A model generated the notes under the pieces. The model saw only the letters and a program-made list of their open reading frames with translations. It was not told the origin of the DNA and ran no database searches. The translations under genes and the position numbers were made by a program. From assembly GCA_918797485.1 (NCBI GenBank), contig CAKKNE010000002.1:5794501-5858500 (forward strand): a DNA stretch of 64,000 nucleotides, given 5' to 3'. Positions 1-8,773 of the stretch are shown in pieces. Within the stretch, counting starts at the first letter, position 1. Each line of letters begins with the position of its first letter. This DNA comes from Pelagomonas calceolata (lineage: Eukaryota > Sar > Pelagophyceae > Pelagomonadales > Pelagomonadaceae).

Positions 1-2429
1 CCTAATTCAGGATGGATCCGCGCGCGTGCGAACGCGACATAATCCCGCAGAAAGCGCTCGTCCGCCGGGGCCTGGACCTTGCGCGCCTGCTCTTCCGTAC
101 TTCCAGGCTCCGGCGGCGCCAAATAAAGCTCTACGATATGTTTCGCGAGGCGTCTATCTGAGTCCCTATCGGGATTGTCCAATATCAAATAAATCAGATC
201 AAAACGCGATAGCAACGTAGGAGGCAGCTGGATGTTTTCTACTACCGACAGTCTCGGGTTATATCTCGAGTCCACAGGATTGGCCGCGGCAAAGATGGAA
301 GCGCGAGCGTTCAACGTAGCCACAATACCTGCTTTAGCTAATGATATCGTCTGCTGCTCCATGGCCTCATGGAGCACGGCCCTAGTCATATCAGACATCT
401 TGTCAAATTCGTCAATACAGCATATACCTAGATCAGATAAAACCACAGCTCCCGACTCCATGACCAACTCTCGCGTTTCCGGGTCTCGCTGCACGGAAGC
501 CGTTAACCCAACCGCAGACGACCCTTTGCCCGACGTGTAGACCCCGCGAGGCGCGATCTTGTGGACATAGGATAAGAGCTGGGACTTGGACGTACCGGGA
601 TCTCCGCACATGAGCACGTTAATGTCACCTCTACTACGAGCCCCGGGCGTGACACCCGTGCGCGCGACCGCACCGTCCCGCGGCCCGTCCTCGGTCTTCG
701 TCTCCCGCAATCGAGCGCACCCTCCAAACAACATGCATAAAACGCCGCGTTTGACGTCTTCCATACCGTAGATCGAGGGCGCCAAAGCCCTCACCAGCTT
801 CTCGTAGGGCGCCTCGCCGTCCCGCGCAAACCTTTCAATCTGCCGGATACGGTCCGACGAGAACTGGGGCCCGATTGGCTTCGAAGGGTCGTCGTCGATG
901 ACATCAGCGACGTCGTCCCTCTCATCACCTTTCTTTCTGAAATGTATACTATCGATATAGGTTCTAAAAAGACTTTTGCAGGTCCGCACGCGAGGATGCA
1001 CTCTCCTCGGAATCGCCCGGAAGATACCCGTCACTTCTACTCTGTCACCAGGCCGCACGGCATCTACCACATCATCAAAGGCGAATAATGTGGTAGTGTG
1101 CGGCGTCTCGCCCTCGGGGATTTGACTAGGGGCTTCCTGCAGTCTTACTATTTGTCTATCGGTAAAAATACATCGGTTGTGGATGAGCTCCATGGCACCC
1201 TTGGCGCCGCAGCCGGCCCGCGCGCATTTTGAGGGTTCGTCCACTCTACCTCGATCAACGAGTACATCGACCGATCCACCACACACGACGCACTTGTAGT
1301 GGGCTTGTTTGAGGTCCGGTACTACACTGCTGGTGCGTGTAACCATGCCAGCCACCGCAACCAACTGATCGATGTTCTCCGGGTCCAAATCCCTCAAATC
1401 GTGGACCTCCCGCAAATTGTAGGGTCGCACTTGAATGCGAGGCGGCTCCTGATCCAATTCTGAGGCTTTCTCCGGGGAGTCTACCGCATCTTCTAGGATA
1501 CACCTCGACAGTTCTTCGGTAGCGACCAAGTCCATAATAGGAACCACCTCCTGCGGGTACTGGACTAGGTTACGATACAAATCGGCACTATGAGCGTGTA
1601 AATGCCGACAGTTCACATCCAACGCGGTTCTATTAGCGTGAGCTGCTTTTAACCCTCTAACATAGTAAGGATCCGTATGCTGCTTGCCCGCGTCGCGTCG
1701 CGGCGCATAAGTTCTCAAAAACCGACAGAAGTCGTCCATGACGTCCTCGACGTTCACGGTCGTGCCCCAAATCACTGCTTTAGCCTCGCCCGTCGTCTCT
1801 GTCGCGGGCGCGGGTGCCGGTTCGGGCTCAGTCGTGTCCTTCTCCGGCGTCGCGCCGACGATCGTCCGTTGTCTTAATGCGGACGATATGCCGCCCCGAT
1901 CCAAGCCTAGGCCACCCCGAGGCACCGGCGCTCGTCTCCGATGACCGACGCTCGGCGAGTCGCCCATGATCGGCGTCGGCGGCAATGAACCCGAGGCCGA
2001 CGGACTTCGAGGCCCGCCCGACGACGACGGCGCCCGCAGCGACGACACGGGCGTGCCCGGCGCCTCGTCATGCGGCGTCGCCGGCACCAATAACCCGGGG
2101 CTCTGGGGCGTCGCGGGTACTAATGGAGAGGCCGGGCTGCGCGGCGAGCGGCGCCGTTGGGGGGATTCGGCAGGTGGTGACCGCGGCGTGCGGCGGCGCG
2201 CGGGCGACGCGGCGGGCGCCGCGGCGCCGGGCGACGCCCGCGGCGTCCGGCGGCGCTTCGCCGGCGACGCGCCCTCGGGCGTGCGGCGGGCTGACCGCCG
2301 CGGGGCTGGGCTCGGCGCCGCGGCGCTGCCGGGCGTCGCGGGCGGGCTCCGCAGCCGCGGGCTCCGGCGCGGCGGCGGCGACCGGCGCGGCGGCGGCGAG
2401 GCCGGCGGCTCGTCGCCGTTGTCGGCCAT
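1..2429 (-). CDS. MCM4: MCM4, replicative helicase subunit (3' end beyond window)
   Basis: MCM4 is one of the six subunits of the MCM2-7 DNA helicase, which is loaded at origins in G1. The frame opens at the ATG at 2429 and stays open to base 1 without an intron, giving 809 residues in the window. The first 180 or so residues are Ser/Pro/Arg-rich with many SP and TP sites, like the CDK/DDK-regulated N-tail of the family. A zinc site of the form CxxC...C (CVVC near 1300, CARAGC near 1220) follows. The AAA+ core has Walker A GDPGTSKS at residues 609-616 (near 605), then VYTSGKGSSAVGLTA, Walker B ICCIDEFDKM, and the arginine-finger region LLSRFDLIYLIL. The order and wording match MCM4 rather than other paralogues. 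The C-terminal winged helix lies off the left edge. Confidence 0.95.
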   Translation of the reverse strand, partial: MADNGDEPPASPPPRRSPPPRRSPRLRSPPATPGSAAAPSPAPRRSARRTPEGASPAKRRRTPRASPGAAAPAASPARRRTPRSPPAESPQRRRSPRSPASPLVPATPQSPGLLVPATPHDEAPGTPVSSLRAPSSSGGPRSPSASGSLPPTPIMGDSPSVGHRRRAPVPRGGLGLDRGGISSALRQRTIVGATPEKDTTEPEPAPAPATETTGEAKAVIWGTTVNVEDVMDDFCRFLRTYAPRRDAGKQHTDPYYVRGLKAAHANRTALDVNCRHLHAHSADLYRNLVQYPQEVVPIMDLVATEELSRCILEDAVDSPEKASELDQEPPRIQVRPYNLREVHDLRDLDPENIDQLVAVAGMVTRTSSVVPDLKQAHYKCVVCGGSVDVLVDRGRVDEPSKCARAGCGAKGAMELIHNRCIFTDRQIVRLQEAPSQIPEGETPHTTTLFAFDDVVDAVRPGDRVEVTGIFRAIPRRVHPRVRTCKSLFRTYIDSIHFRKKGDERDDVADVIDDDPSKPIGPQFSSDRIRQIERFARDGEAPYEKLVRALAPSIYGMEDVKRGVLCMLFGGCARLRETKTEDGPRDGAVARTGVTPGARSRGDINVLMCGDPGTSKSQLLSYVHKIAPRGVYTSGKGSSAVGLTASVQRDPETRELVMESGAVVLSDLGICCIDEFDKMSDMTRAVLHEAMEQQTISLAKAGIVATLNARASIFAAANPVDSRYNPRLSVVENIQLPPTLLSRFDLIYLILDNPDRDSDRRLAKHIVELYLAPPEPGSTEEQARKVQAPADERFLRDYVAFARARIHPEL

Positions 2430-2665
2430 GCCTATCGCTTCTTTTTCGCCACTATCGCTCGTGCTTTGGCTCGTTTGGCTCGCGCGCGGCTTGCTCTAGA
2501 GCGAAGAGCAAGGGGCCAGGAAAGGCCTTGCGGCGCGGCTGCGGTGCAGCGAGGACTGCTAGGGGTGCTGCGCTGCAGCTGTATCAGTACCCAGGAGACG
2601 CAGATAAGGCCAGGGATTGCTATGCGGCGCAGGCCACCGGCAAAACCAGACGGCGCCCAAACAAG

Positions 2666-2688
2666 GCTAGCATGTTAATTACGCTAGC
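2666..2688. promoter_or_regulatory. Promoter palindrome copy P1 (divergent copy)
   Basis: GCTAGC and GCTAGC flank an AT-rich centre in the 342-bp gap between the divergent MCM4 and STELLO-like genes. It is the most diverged of seven related sites (P1-P7). It lies 84 bp before the STELLO-like ATG and 237 bp before the MCM4 ATG. The rest of the 2430-2771 gap shows nothing else I recognise. Confidence 0.4.
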
Positions 2689-2771
2689 AAATTATACGGA
2701 TCCAAAGCCAGTTTGGCTGTGCGCTGCTTCGAACGCCCACGGCCCGTACGACTGGGAAAACACACCACACG

Positions 2772-4067
2772 ATGCATTGGGGCAGCCTCCTCGCCGCCGC
2801 CGCGGCCGCCGCCACGCCGCAAGAGCGACAATTGGCCGGCGTCTCGACGAGCGCCACGAGCGGCCAACGATGGAAAACAGAAAGGAAAAGGCGCTTCGAG
2901 GGCGTCGTCGGCCTCACGAATATTGATCGGCCGCGCTGGCCGCGGCCGCGCCTGAAATGTGTCAGGGCGGCGGTGTGTACGACGATAAACGCCTTGACAC
3001 AACCTATAGAGATCGTGGCGAACGCCTCGGACTGGTGTTTGGTGGTCGTTGGCGACGCCATCACGCCCGGCGACGCGTACCAACGGTTAGCAAGGCAGAA
3101 ACCTGATAAAGTCGCGTACCTGAGTCTCGAGGACCAAAGACGATTACCGTACGAGACGAGCGCGGCGATGCCCGAGCGCCATTTTGGGAGGAAGAACGTG
3201 GGTTACGTCTACGCGGCGCACGCCGGTGCTTCTCAAATTTTTGACTTCGACGACGACAACGCGCTCCTGTCGGCCACCGCTCTGGACGGGCTCAAACCTA
3301 CCACGAAAGTATATCTAGCTTCGGGCCAGGGTCCCGTGAACCCCTACCCCTGGTTCGGCGCCTCGAAGGCCTGGCCGCGCGGCCTGCCCCTCGATTCCTT
3401 GAATGCCGCGAACGCGTCGCTATCGACGACCAAATCCACGGTACAACTGGGGGCGGTCCAGGGCCTCGCGCAGCGCGACCCCGACGTGGACGCCATCTAT
3501 AGGTTGGCGCCCCGAAACGCTTTACCCTTGCCGTTCTTTTTTGAGAGAAAGGCGGCTTCGGAAAATCTGATAGCCCTCTCGCACAAAACGATGGCGCCCT
3601 TCAACGCGCAAGCGACGCTCTGGTTCCGCGACGCCTTTGCAGCTTTGTACTTACCTACCACGGTCCACGGCCGCGTGTCGGATATTTGGCGGTCGTATGC
3701 GGCGCAGGCCGCGTTCCGTTGCCAGGGGTTGTCTTTGGCCTTCAGTCCGCCGGTCGTGGAACAAGACAGGAACGCCCACGACTTCATGGGCGACTACATG
3801 AGCGAACGGCCCCTCTACGAGGAGGCGGGGGCGCTCGTCGAGTACCTCCTCGCGTGGCCGTGCCCTTCTGGTAGTTCGCTGCCGGCGGTCTTCGAGCGGC
3901 TCTTCGTGGACCTCTACGAGCGCGGCTTTATCGAGGTCCAGGACGTCGGGCGGCTCCAGGCGTTTCTGAGGGATCTGATCCGCGCGACGGACCACGGCGC
4001 GGCGCTCCCCGGGCGGGCGAACCGGCACAGGCGGGGCGGCTGGCGGAGCGGGGCGGGTAGTGGATAA
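2772..4067 (+). CDS. STELLO/DUF288-type glycosyltransferase-like protein
   Basis: The 431-residue frame begins with a short hydrophobic Ala stretch (residues 4-14) that could be a signal anchor, though the ATG is tentative. The core matches the STELLO (DUF288) family: WCLVVVGDAITP, then KNVGYVYAAHAGASQIFDFDDDN, the conserved acidic cluster that follows an alanine-rich helix in this family. WYRDAF-like (LWFRDAFAALYLPTTVHGRV) and DIWRSY follow, also typical. In plants STELLO proteins are Golgi membrane proteins that help assemble cellulose synthase complexes. In algae related proteins are numerous and of unknown substrate. The gene diverges from MCM4 and shares its upstream gap. Family assignment is good; the substrate cannot be inferred. 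Confidence 0.72.
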   Translation: MHWGSLLAAAAAAATPQERQLAGVSTSATSGQRWKTERKRRFEGVVGLTNIDRPRWPRPRLKCVRAAVCTTINALTQPIEIVANASDWCLVVVGDAITPGDAYQRLARQKPDKVAYLSLEDQRRLPYETSAAMPERHFGRKNVGYVYAAHAGASQIFDFDDDNALLSATALDGLKPTTKVYLASGQGPVNPYPWFGASKAWPRGLPLDSLNAANASLSTTKSTVQLGAVQGLAQRDPDVDAIYRLAPRNALPLPFFFERKAASENLIALSHKTMAPFNAQATLWFRDAFAALYLPTTVHGRVSDIWRSYAAQAAFRCQGLSLAFSPPVVEQDRNAHDFMGDYMSERPLYEEAGALVEYLLAWPCPSGSSLPAVFERLFVDLYERGFIEVQDVGRLQAFLRDLIRATDHGAALPGRANRHRRGGWRSGAGSG

Positions 4068-4424
4068 TCGTCAGAGTGCATGTGTAGGAGGGCGCGGCCG
4101 GCCCCGGCGGCCTCGCGGCGACCGCTGGAGAGAACCCAAGTTCCCATGGTGGGGCGGGCTACCAGTTGCTCAAGTAGCTCGGCTTCCAAGCTCTCCCTAA
4201 TCACTCGTCCGGGGCACTAGCCATAGCGCGACTCCTAGCGCTCTCCTTTTTGCATGCTGTCTCTGGCGCTAATTGCTCCGCTCGCACACAGCGTGCCGAG
4301 AGAGCTGCTTGAGCATCGCGCCTAGGACTAATACCGCCTCAGAGCAGCCATCGCTGGGGCTGCCCCTCTCGGCATTCTCGCTGCCCACACGCCAGCCGCC
4401 GCGCTGCCTAACAATAGCAAAACG
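4068..4424. other. Intergenic region, nothing recognised
   Basis: This 357-bp gap separates two genes on the + strand. Short antisense frames are Arg/Ala-rich and look like chance frames in GC-rich DNA. I see no RNA gene or repeat. Confidence 0.5.
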
Positions 4425-5321
4425 ATGACCACGCCCATCGACTTCGGGAACTGCAGTCAGGCGGTGCCCCACGAGCGCCGGTTCAACCCCCGCGCGAAGC
4501 CCAAGAAATCCCCGGGACCTGGTAGTTATGATATCATAAACACCCCTACCGACGTCACCACAAAGTACAAGACGACGCCCACCTACAAGATGGGCTCATC
4601 TACAGCACCTAGATTCAATAAAAAAGCCCACGACACGATCTCGCCGGGGCCCGGTATTTATCAATTGAACCCTTCGGTAGGAGACCAGACGCTATCCACA
4701 AAACGGAGTGCCGGTAGAGTGACATTTAACATGGGGAAAAGAGGTGAGAAGAAGAGGTATCAAGGTAGTCTAGTGCACGCCTACATCGACCCCCATTCTC
4801 GCCTGGATACGAGGTCGGCGTCCGCGTTTGGTGCATCTACGGCCGATCGGTTCGCGCAATCCAAACGGGACATCCTGAACTCCTGCAGTCCCGGACCGGG
4901 AAGTGCGTGGAAGCACGGCATTTATTCCGGACTTAGTAAAAGAGGCGGCGCCACCCTGGGAACAGCTCGACGGTTCATGAACGACAAAAAATTGTCGGCT
5001 TCTGATGCATCGCTCAACCAGTCCATCGTCGAAAGTGTGGGAGACAAAAAGTCCTTCTACGAGGAGGACCACGCGCGGCCGGGGCCGGGGCAGTACACGA
5101 TCCCGACGACGATGGGCCCCTATCCGGATTCAAAAATGCGGTCGGTCGTCGTGCCCGTCTTCACGGAGGGCACGCGGGAGACGAAGCCGCCCAAGCGCAC
5201 GCCGGGGCCCTCGGACTACGAAGGGCGATCCACGATGGGGCGGCAGCCGATATCAACAAAGAGATCGGAGCCCGGGTTTAGGTTTGGGGCCGCCGAGCGG
5301 CCGATTGGTAAATCAATATAA
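4425..5321 (+). CDS. SHIPPO/PGP-repeat flagellar protein (STPG/ODF3-like)
   Basis: The 298-residue protein is basic and low in complexity, with scattered Pro-Gly-Pro repeats: SPGPGSYD near residue 30, SPGPGIYQL near 77, SPGPGSAWKHG near 155, RPGPGQYTI near 218 and TPGPSDYEG near 260. This repeat (SHIPPO, Pfam SHIPPO-rpt) defines the ODF3/STPG/CIMAP family. Members bind the inside or seams of flagellar microtubule doublets or sperm outer fibres. No membrane segments are seen. The gene ends 9 bp before a shared 3' motif (5330-5353) and converges with the gene at 5367. It is the first of three axoneme or basal-body genes here, suggesting a flagellated organism. Confidence 0.85.
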   Translation: MTTPIDFGNCSQAVPHERRFNPRAKPKKSPGPGSYDIINTPTDVTTKYKTTPTYKMGSSTAPRFNKKAHDTISPGPGIYQLNPSVGDQTLSTKRSAGRVTFNMGKRGEKKRYQGSLVHAYIDPHSRLDTRSASAFGASTADRFAQSKRDILNSCSPGPGSAWKHGIYSGLSKRGGATLGTARRFMNDKKLSASDASLNQSIVESVGDKKSFYEEDHARPGPGQYTIPTTMGPYPDSKMRSVVVPVFTEGTRETKPPKRTPGPSDYEGRSTMGRQPISTKRSEPGFRFGAAERPIGKSI

Positions 5322-5329
5322 TTAATGTT

Positions 5330-5353
5330 TTGCTTAGAGCTAGGCCGCCTAGC
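5330..5353 (+). terminator. 3'-end motif, copy a
   Basis: TTGCTTAGAGCTAGGCCGCC followed by TAGC begins 9 nt after the SHIPPO stop, between convergent genes. The centre GCTAGGCCGCCTAGC is a near-palindrome. The same motif follows DRC7, the GT14-like gene and, on the minus strand, HRD1. A role in transcript 3'-end formation is inferred from position alone. Confidence 0.5.
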
Positions 5354-5366
5354 CGTGGGGCCTTCT

Positions 5367-5678
5367 TTAGTGCGGAATAACGTACTCGTGGCGCTCCGAG
5401 TTTCGCGGAGGCTCGCCCTCGATCGTCTCCTGGTGGACCACGCGCCCAGTGTCCACTTCGAACTCCTCCCGGACCCAGCGATCCGGAGGTCGTGGAGAAC
5501 CACGGGGAGCGACGATCTGGGCCGAGTCTCCGCGCCGCGGTATGTTGAAGGGATTCCGGGGGTCCCCCGCCCGTCCCGCCCGCTCGGCCTCGGTGAGCCC
5601 CCGATGACGAAAGTACCGCACGGCGGTACGCGGCGGCGCTGGAGGCACAGCGACCGTGTCGCCGTCCGCGTTCTCCAT
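5367..5678 (-). CDS. Uncharacterised protein, start uncertain, possibly spliced
   Basis: I do not recognise this protein. From the ATG at 5678 it has 103 residues, hydrophilic, with EEFEVDTGRVVHQETIEGE near the C-terminus and a normal amino-acid mix, unlike the Arg-rich antisense frames. The same frame stays open upstream to 5879 and reads plausibly (RRLTELPEGSEGQRAVLGT and so on), but holds no ATG there. A TGA at 5885-5883 ends the extension, immediately upstream of a GCAG that could be a 3' splice site with a CTGAC branch-like sequence before it. Beyond it another open frame runs to 6068. I therefore suspect a 5' exon near 5900-6068, but no donor I tried gave a clean phase. It converges on the SHIPPO gene. 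Confidence 0.45.
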   Translation of the reverse strand: MENADGDTVAVPPAPPRTAVRYFRHRGLTEAERAGRAGDPRNPFNIPRRGDSAQIVAPRGSPRPPDRWVREEFEVDTGRVVHQETIEGEPPRNSERHEYVIPH

Positions 5679-6141
5679 GGCGGCGACGTCGTTTCGCGCG
5701 TCGCGGGCGGCCAGGACGAGCGTCCCGAGAACGGCGCGCTGGCCCTCCGAGCCCTCCGGGAGCTCGGTGAGGCGTCTCGCGCGGCCGGACGCGGCGCTCC
5801 GGCTCCTGGGCCGCGTCCGCGTCCTCGGGCGTCTCAGCGCTTCTGCGAGGGCGTCGGGTCCGTCGGCGTCGCGTCGTCCTGCTCATATGATGATGAGGGT
5901 CAGAAGGGAAATAAAAATTGTGATGTCAACTTTGCCTTCGGAGGAGAATTCGCGCACGCGCGCCGCGGTCGACGCGCCTGGTACCTTGCCTACTATCGTG
6001 CCCGACAAGGCGCGCACACTCCGCGGAGTCAAAAGCAAAAAATGATAAAAACCCGCGCAGTCCCGCACGTATACTAATGTAACCGCTCATGAAACGCTAG
6101 CCGGCGGGGGGAAATGAAGCACATACTTATAAACACACACA

Positions 6142-7092
6142 CTAGAACAGCCCCGCGAGGAAGGCCAGGATGGCGGAGGCCGACGCGGGCCCGCACTCGT
6201 GGCTGCACGCCTGCGGCAGGAACGTGACCCGCGCGCCGTTCGTCTGGAGCAGGTCCCGCAGCCAGGGCGCCGTGTAGTAGGGGATCGTGCGGTCCTCGAG
6301 GCCGTGGAGCTGGAGCACGCGCAGCCCCTTCTTACCTTGCAGCTTGCGCGCCCAGTCCTCGACGCACATGACGAAGCCCGAGAGCGCGACGACGCCCGCG
6401 CACGGCTCGGGCGCGTCCAGTGCCAGATCGACGGCGACCATGGCTCCTTGCGAGAAGCCCGCGAGGCAGATCTGTGATGGTGCGACGCCCGCCCGGCGCC
6501 GGAGCGTCTGGAGAAACTGGCGCTGGCGGCAACGCATCTCGGGCACGCCGTTGGGCGTCGCGCGCACGACGCGCGCCTTCGCCGCCTCTCCCATTGTTAC
6601 GGCGTAGAGGTACTTCGTCACGTCGAGCTCGAACCAGCTCTCGCCGCTCGGACACTGCGGCAGGACGACCTGGAGCCGCCGCGGCAACAAGCGCTCGCAG
6701 AGCAGCGCGGCCAGCGCCGCAAATTCGACGCCGTGCGCTCCGTAGCCGTGGTAGAGCACGACTACTAATTCTGGCGCCGCGGCGCCCACACACAAGCAGC
6801 GGAGGCCGTCGATGACCTCGAGCGTCGCGGCGCCGGCCCGCACGAGCGTCTGCTCTACTTCTAATCCTTCTTTTCCCGGCGCGTCCCGCGCGGCGATGAC
6901 GGCGTCTGTATATCGCTTCTCCAGCTCGGACCGCTCGACGCAGTCCGCGTGGCGCAGGCCCGACGCCGAGATCGCGCGGCGCAGCTCGCGCACGGTCTTC
7001 GGCGGCTCGGGTTTCGCCGTCGTAAATAAGCCGCGGAAGAAGGCGTTCGTCTCCGGGAAGAGCTCTTTGCTTTTGTGGTTGTTGTTGGCCAT
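6142..7092 (-). CDS. Carboxylesterase / acyl-protein-thioesterase-type alpha/beta hydrolase
   Basis: The 316-residue protein has a phospholipase/carboxylesterase (Abhydrolase_2) fold. Evidence is VVVLYHGYGAHG (oxyanion-hole region, near residue 110), the nucleophile elbow GFSQGAM (near 217), LHGLEDRTIPY carrying the catalytic Asp (near 265) and SHECGP carrying the His (near 296). The family includes acyl-protein thioesterases and lysophospholipases. The first 75 or so residues are extra: VRELRRAISASGLRHADCVERSEL resembles the small helical repeat at the C-terminus of ARMET/MANF and in other algal hydrolases, a SAP-like motif. No signal peptide or membrane segment is evident, so a cytosolic place is likely. 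The substrate is unknown. Confidence 0.8.
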   Translation of the reverse strand: MANNNHKSKELFPETNAFFRGLFTTAKPEPPKTVRELRRAISASGLRHADCVERSELEKRYTDAVIAARDAPGKEGLEVEQTLVRAGAATLEVIDGLRCLCVGAAAPELVVVLYHGYGAHGVEFAALAALLCERLLPRRLQVVLPQCPSGESWFELDVTKYLYAVTMGEAAKARVVRATPNGVPEMRCRQRQFLQTLRRRAGVAPSQICLAGFSQGAMVAVDLALDAPEPCAGVVALSGFVMCVEDWARKLQGKKGLRVLQLHGLEDRTIPYYTAPWLRDLLQTNGARVTFLPQACSHECGPASASAILAFLAGLF

Positions 7093-7409
7093 CGCGATTA
7101 TTTATTTTGCTGCACTGCTCTCTCCCTGCACCTTTTATCCTGCTCTGAGCGCTGCAGTTTTTCACGTGGGCCGCCTCGCGCTACTTTTTTTGCGTACAGC
7201 TCAGCAAATTCCAGGCGCACTGGCGTATTTATGCGACCATCCAGCCCGCTTTGCGCCACCATAACTCAAACGTGCCGGGTTTTACAGGGCGTTCGCTCCA
7301 CGCGTGGCGCCATCAAGGTTCGCCCACCAAATGGCGTCATAAAAAGCCGCTGAGGACTAGCTCGCCCGCCGCGGAACGTAGGGTCCTAAGTAATTTTAAG
7401 CGGCGGGCC
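7093..7409. other. Gap with partial copy of the CTAGCTAGTCCTCAGC motif
   Basis: This 317-bp gap holds the promoter side of the hydrolase and the 3' side of the gene at 7410. GCTGAGGACTAGCTCGCCC at 7349-7367 is, in reverse complement, close to the motif repeated three times after eIF2D. A TATTTA run lies next to the hydrolase start. Nothing else is recognised. Confidence 0.4.
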
Positions 7410-7847
7410 TCACGCGCTCGGCGGCGGCAGGTCGCTCCCCGCGAGCATCGGCGCGATGGCCGGGAAGAAGAGGAAGAGGGCCAGGGACCCAAAGAGCGGG
7501 ATCGCCGCGAGGTACAACGAAATATCGAACGCGTCCGTGCCGCTCGACCCCGGAATCATGCCGCCGAGCGTCGCCGCCCGCTCCTCCTCGGGCGTCGCCT
7601 CGAAGCTCTTGAGCTTCGCCTCGAGCGACGCCGCGACGGCCGCGTCGGAGTCGGCGCCGCCGAGCCGCACGCCGTAGTCGTAATAGCTCACGACGCCGTC
7701 GCTGTCGCACGCCTGGCGCCAGTCCTCGTTGGTTGCGCTGATGCGCGTCCACGGCGTCCCTCGTCGCGCCGGTGGCAGGGTGAAGGCCGCCGTGCTGGCG
7801 GCACCGAGCAGCAGGGCGAGGCCGGCGGCGCGCGGGACGGACTGCAT
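7410..7847 (-). CDS. Plastid-targeted small membrane protein, unknown function
   Basis: The protein has 145 residues. It begins with a signal peptide (SVPRAAGLALLLGAASTAAF), then TLPPARR with Phe just after the predicted cleavage, the layout of bipartite leaders that cross the ER and inner membranes of red-derived secondary plastids. The mature part is acidic (ACDSDGVVSYYDYGVRLGG, then a Glu-rich helix). It ends in one hydrophobic segment, ISLYLAAIPLFGSLALFLFF (near residues 107-130), and a short Pro-rich tail. It looks like a single-pass thylakoid or envelope protein. I do not recognise the family. It diverges from SmD3 across a 329-bp gap. Confidence 0.7.
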   Translation of the reverse strand: MQSVPRAAGLALLLGAASTAAFTLPPARRGTPWTRISATNEDWRQACDSDGVVSYYDYGVRLGGADSDAAVAASLEAKLKSFEATPEEERAATLGGMIPGSSGTDAFDISLYLAAIPLFGSLALFLFFPAIAPMLAGSDLPPPSA

Positions 7848-7939
7848 TCGACTGGGATCTTATTTATGGTGTTCGGAGGTGCTGTGGCGATATTTTTGAG
7901 GCCCGGCTTGCTGCGCACGTCTCGTTCCGGCGGCGAGAA

Positions 7940-7963
7940 ACTAGCGTGCATTGACACACTAGC
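7940..7963. promoter_or_regulatory. Promoter palindrome copy P2
   Basis: ACTAGCGTGCATTGACACAC followed by TAGC is an imperfect reverse-complement copy of the shared promoter palindrome. It lies 93 bp before the plastid-protein ATG and 214 bp before the SmD3 ATG, in their divergent gap 7848-8176. A GCCATCGACGCGAC motif, seen in introns elsewhere in the window, sits at about 8158-8171 just before the SmD3 start. Confidence 0.5.
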
Positions 7964-8176
7964 CCTCCAACTCGCCGCTCAAGCCAATCAGCCGCGCGCA
8001 ACCCCACACAACTGCATCGCTCCAAGCCAGCACCTCACAAACGCATCGCTGTGGACGGCTGCGCAGACGTGGGCAAGACGCGCCCCCTGGGGAGCAGCGA
8101 GCCCTAAAAGGGAGCCGCGCCTAAACAGGGCGGCGCAGCGCGGGCCGGCGCTGTACGCCATCGACGCGACACCACA

Positions 8177-8593
8177 ATGTCGGTCACCGGCAAGCGCGGC
8201 GTCGGCGTGCCGGTGATCCTCATGCACGACGGCGAGGGCACGATCGTGACGGTCGAGTGCAAGAACGGGGACACGTACCGCGGGTTCCTGGACGAGACGG
8301 AGGACAACATGAACTGCATCCTGAAGGACGCGACGCGGACCGACGCCAAGGGGAACAAGACAGCCGTCGAGCACATCTTTTTGCGGGGGTCGCAGATCGC
8401 GTTCTTCGTGTTCCCCAACATGCTGAAGAAGGCGCCGATGTTCAAGCGCGTCCGGGACTGGAAGCGGAACAACTCGAAACGGCGGCCGGTCCAGGGGGGG
8501 CAGGCGCGCGGCCAGGCCGCGGCGATCATCCGGAAGGCGCAGCTGCGGCAGCAGCAGCAGATGCAGATGCTCCAGGCGGGGCCGCCCCGATGA
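8177..8593 (+). CDS. SNRPD3: Sm-D3, core spliceosomal snRNP protein
   Basis: The 138-residue protein matches Sm-D3, one of seven Sm proteins that ring the U1, U2, U4 and U5 snRNAs. GVPVILMHDGEGTIVTVE and YRGFLDETEDNMNC form Sm motif 1, and IFLRGSQIAFFVFPNMLKKAPMF forms Sm motif 2. The run into APMFK is diagnostic of D3 and separates it from LSM4. The C-terminal tail is basic and Gln-rich with few RG dipeptides, so the usual symmetric-dimethylarginine tail is reduced. A nearly identical but 5'-truncated copy lies inverted at 11239-11641. The gene is intronless, and a tRNA-Lys gene follows on the opposite strand. Confidence 0.93.
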   Translation: MSVTGKRGVGVPVILMHDGEGTIVTVECKNGDTYRGFLDETEDNMNCILKDATRTDAKGNKTAVEHIFLRGSQIAFFVFPNMLKKAPMFKRVRDWKRNNSKRRPVQGGQARGQAAAIIRKAQLRQQQQMQMLQAGPPR

Positions 8594-8773
8594 TGACAGT
8601 CCTGTTCGATCGTCGTTTTTAGTTTAAGTAGTGGTCTTCTCTCCCGGATATTGGTCGTGCGCTGTTGGAGTTTTCTAGCCTGATGCACCCCCCGCGTGCC
8701 GCTGGTCCTCGAATCGACGGCGTTGTGGTCGTCGTCGCGTGGGTGGGGCAAAAAAAGGCAAAAAGAGAAACCT

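Noticed and set aside
1966-2926. Long Arg/Gly/Ala-rich open frames on the + strand
   Set aside because: They are antisense to the MCM4 N-tail or cross its start. Their composition is that of chance frames in GC-rich DNA.
5278-5886. 202-residue minus-strand frame starting MSRTTRRRRTRRP
   Set aside because: Highly Arg-rich and overlaps the better-composed frame of the gene at 5367 as well as the SHIPPO 3' end.
8177-8593. LSM4 as an alternative identity for the Sm gene
   Set aside because: The C-terminal Sm2 motif reads FFVFPNMLKKAPMF and motif 1 EDNMNC, which are D3 features. LSM4 has a different Sm2 end and an RGG tail.
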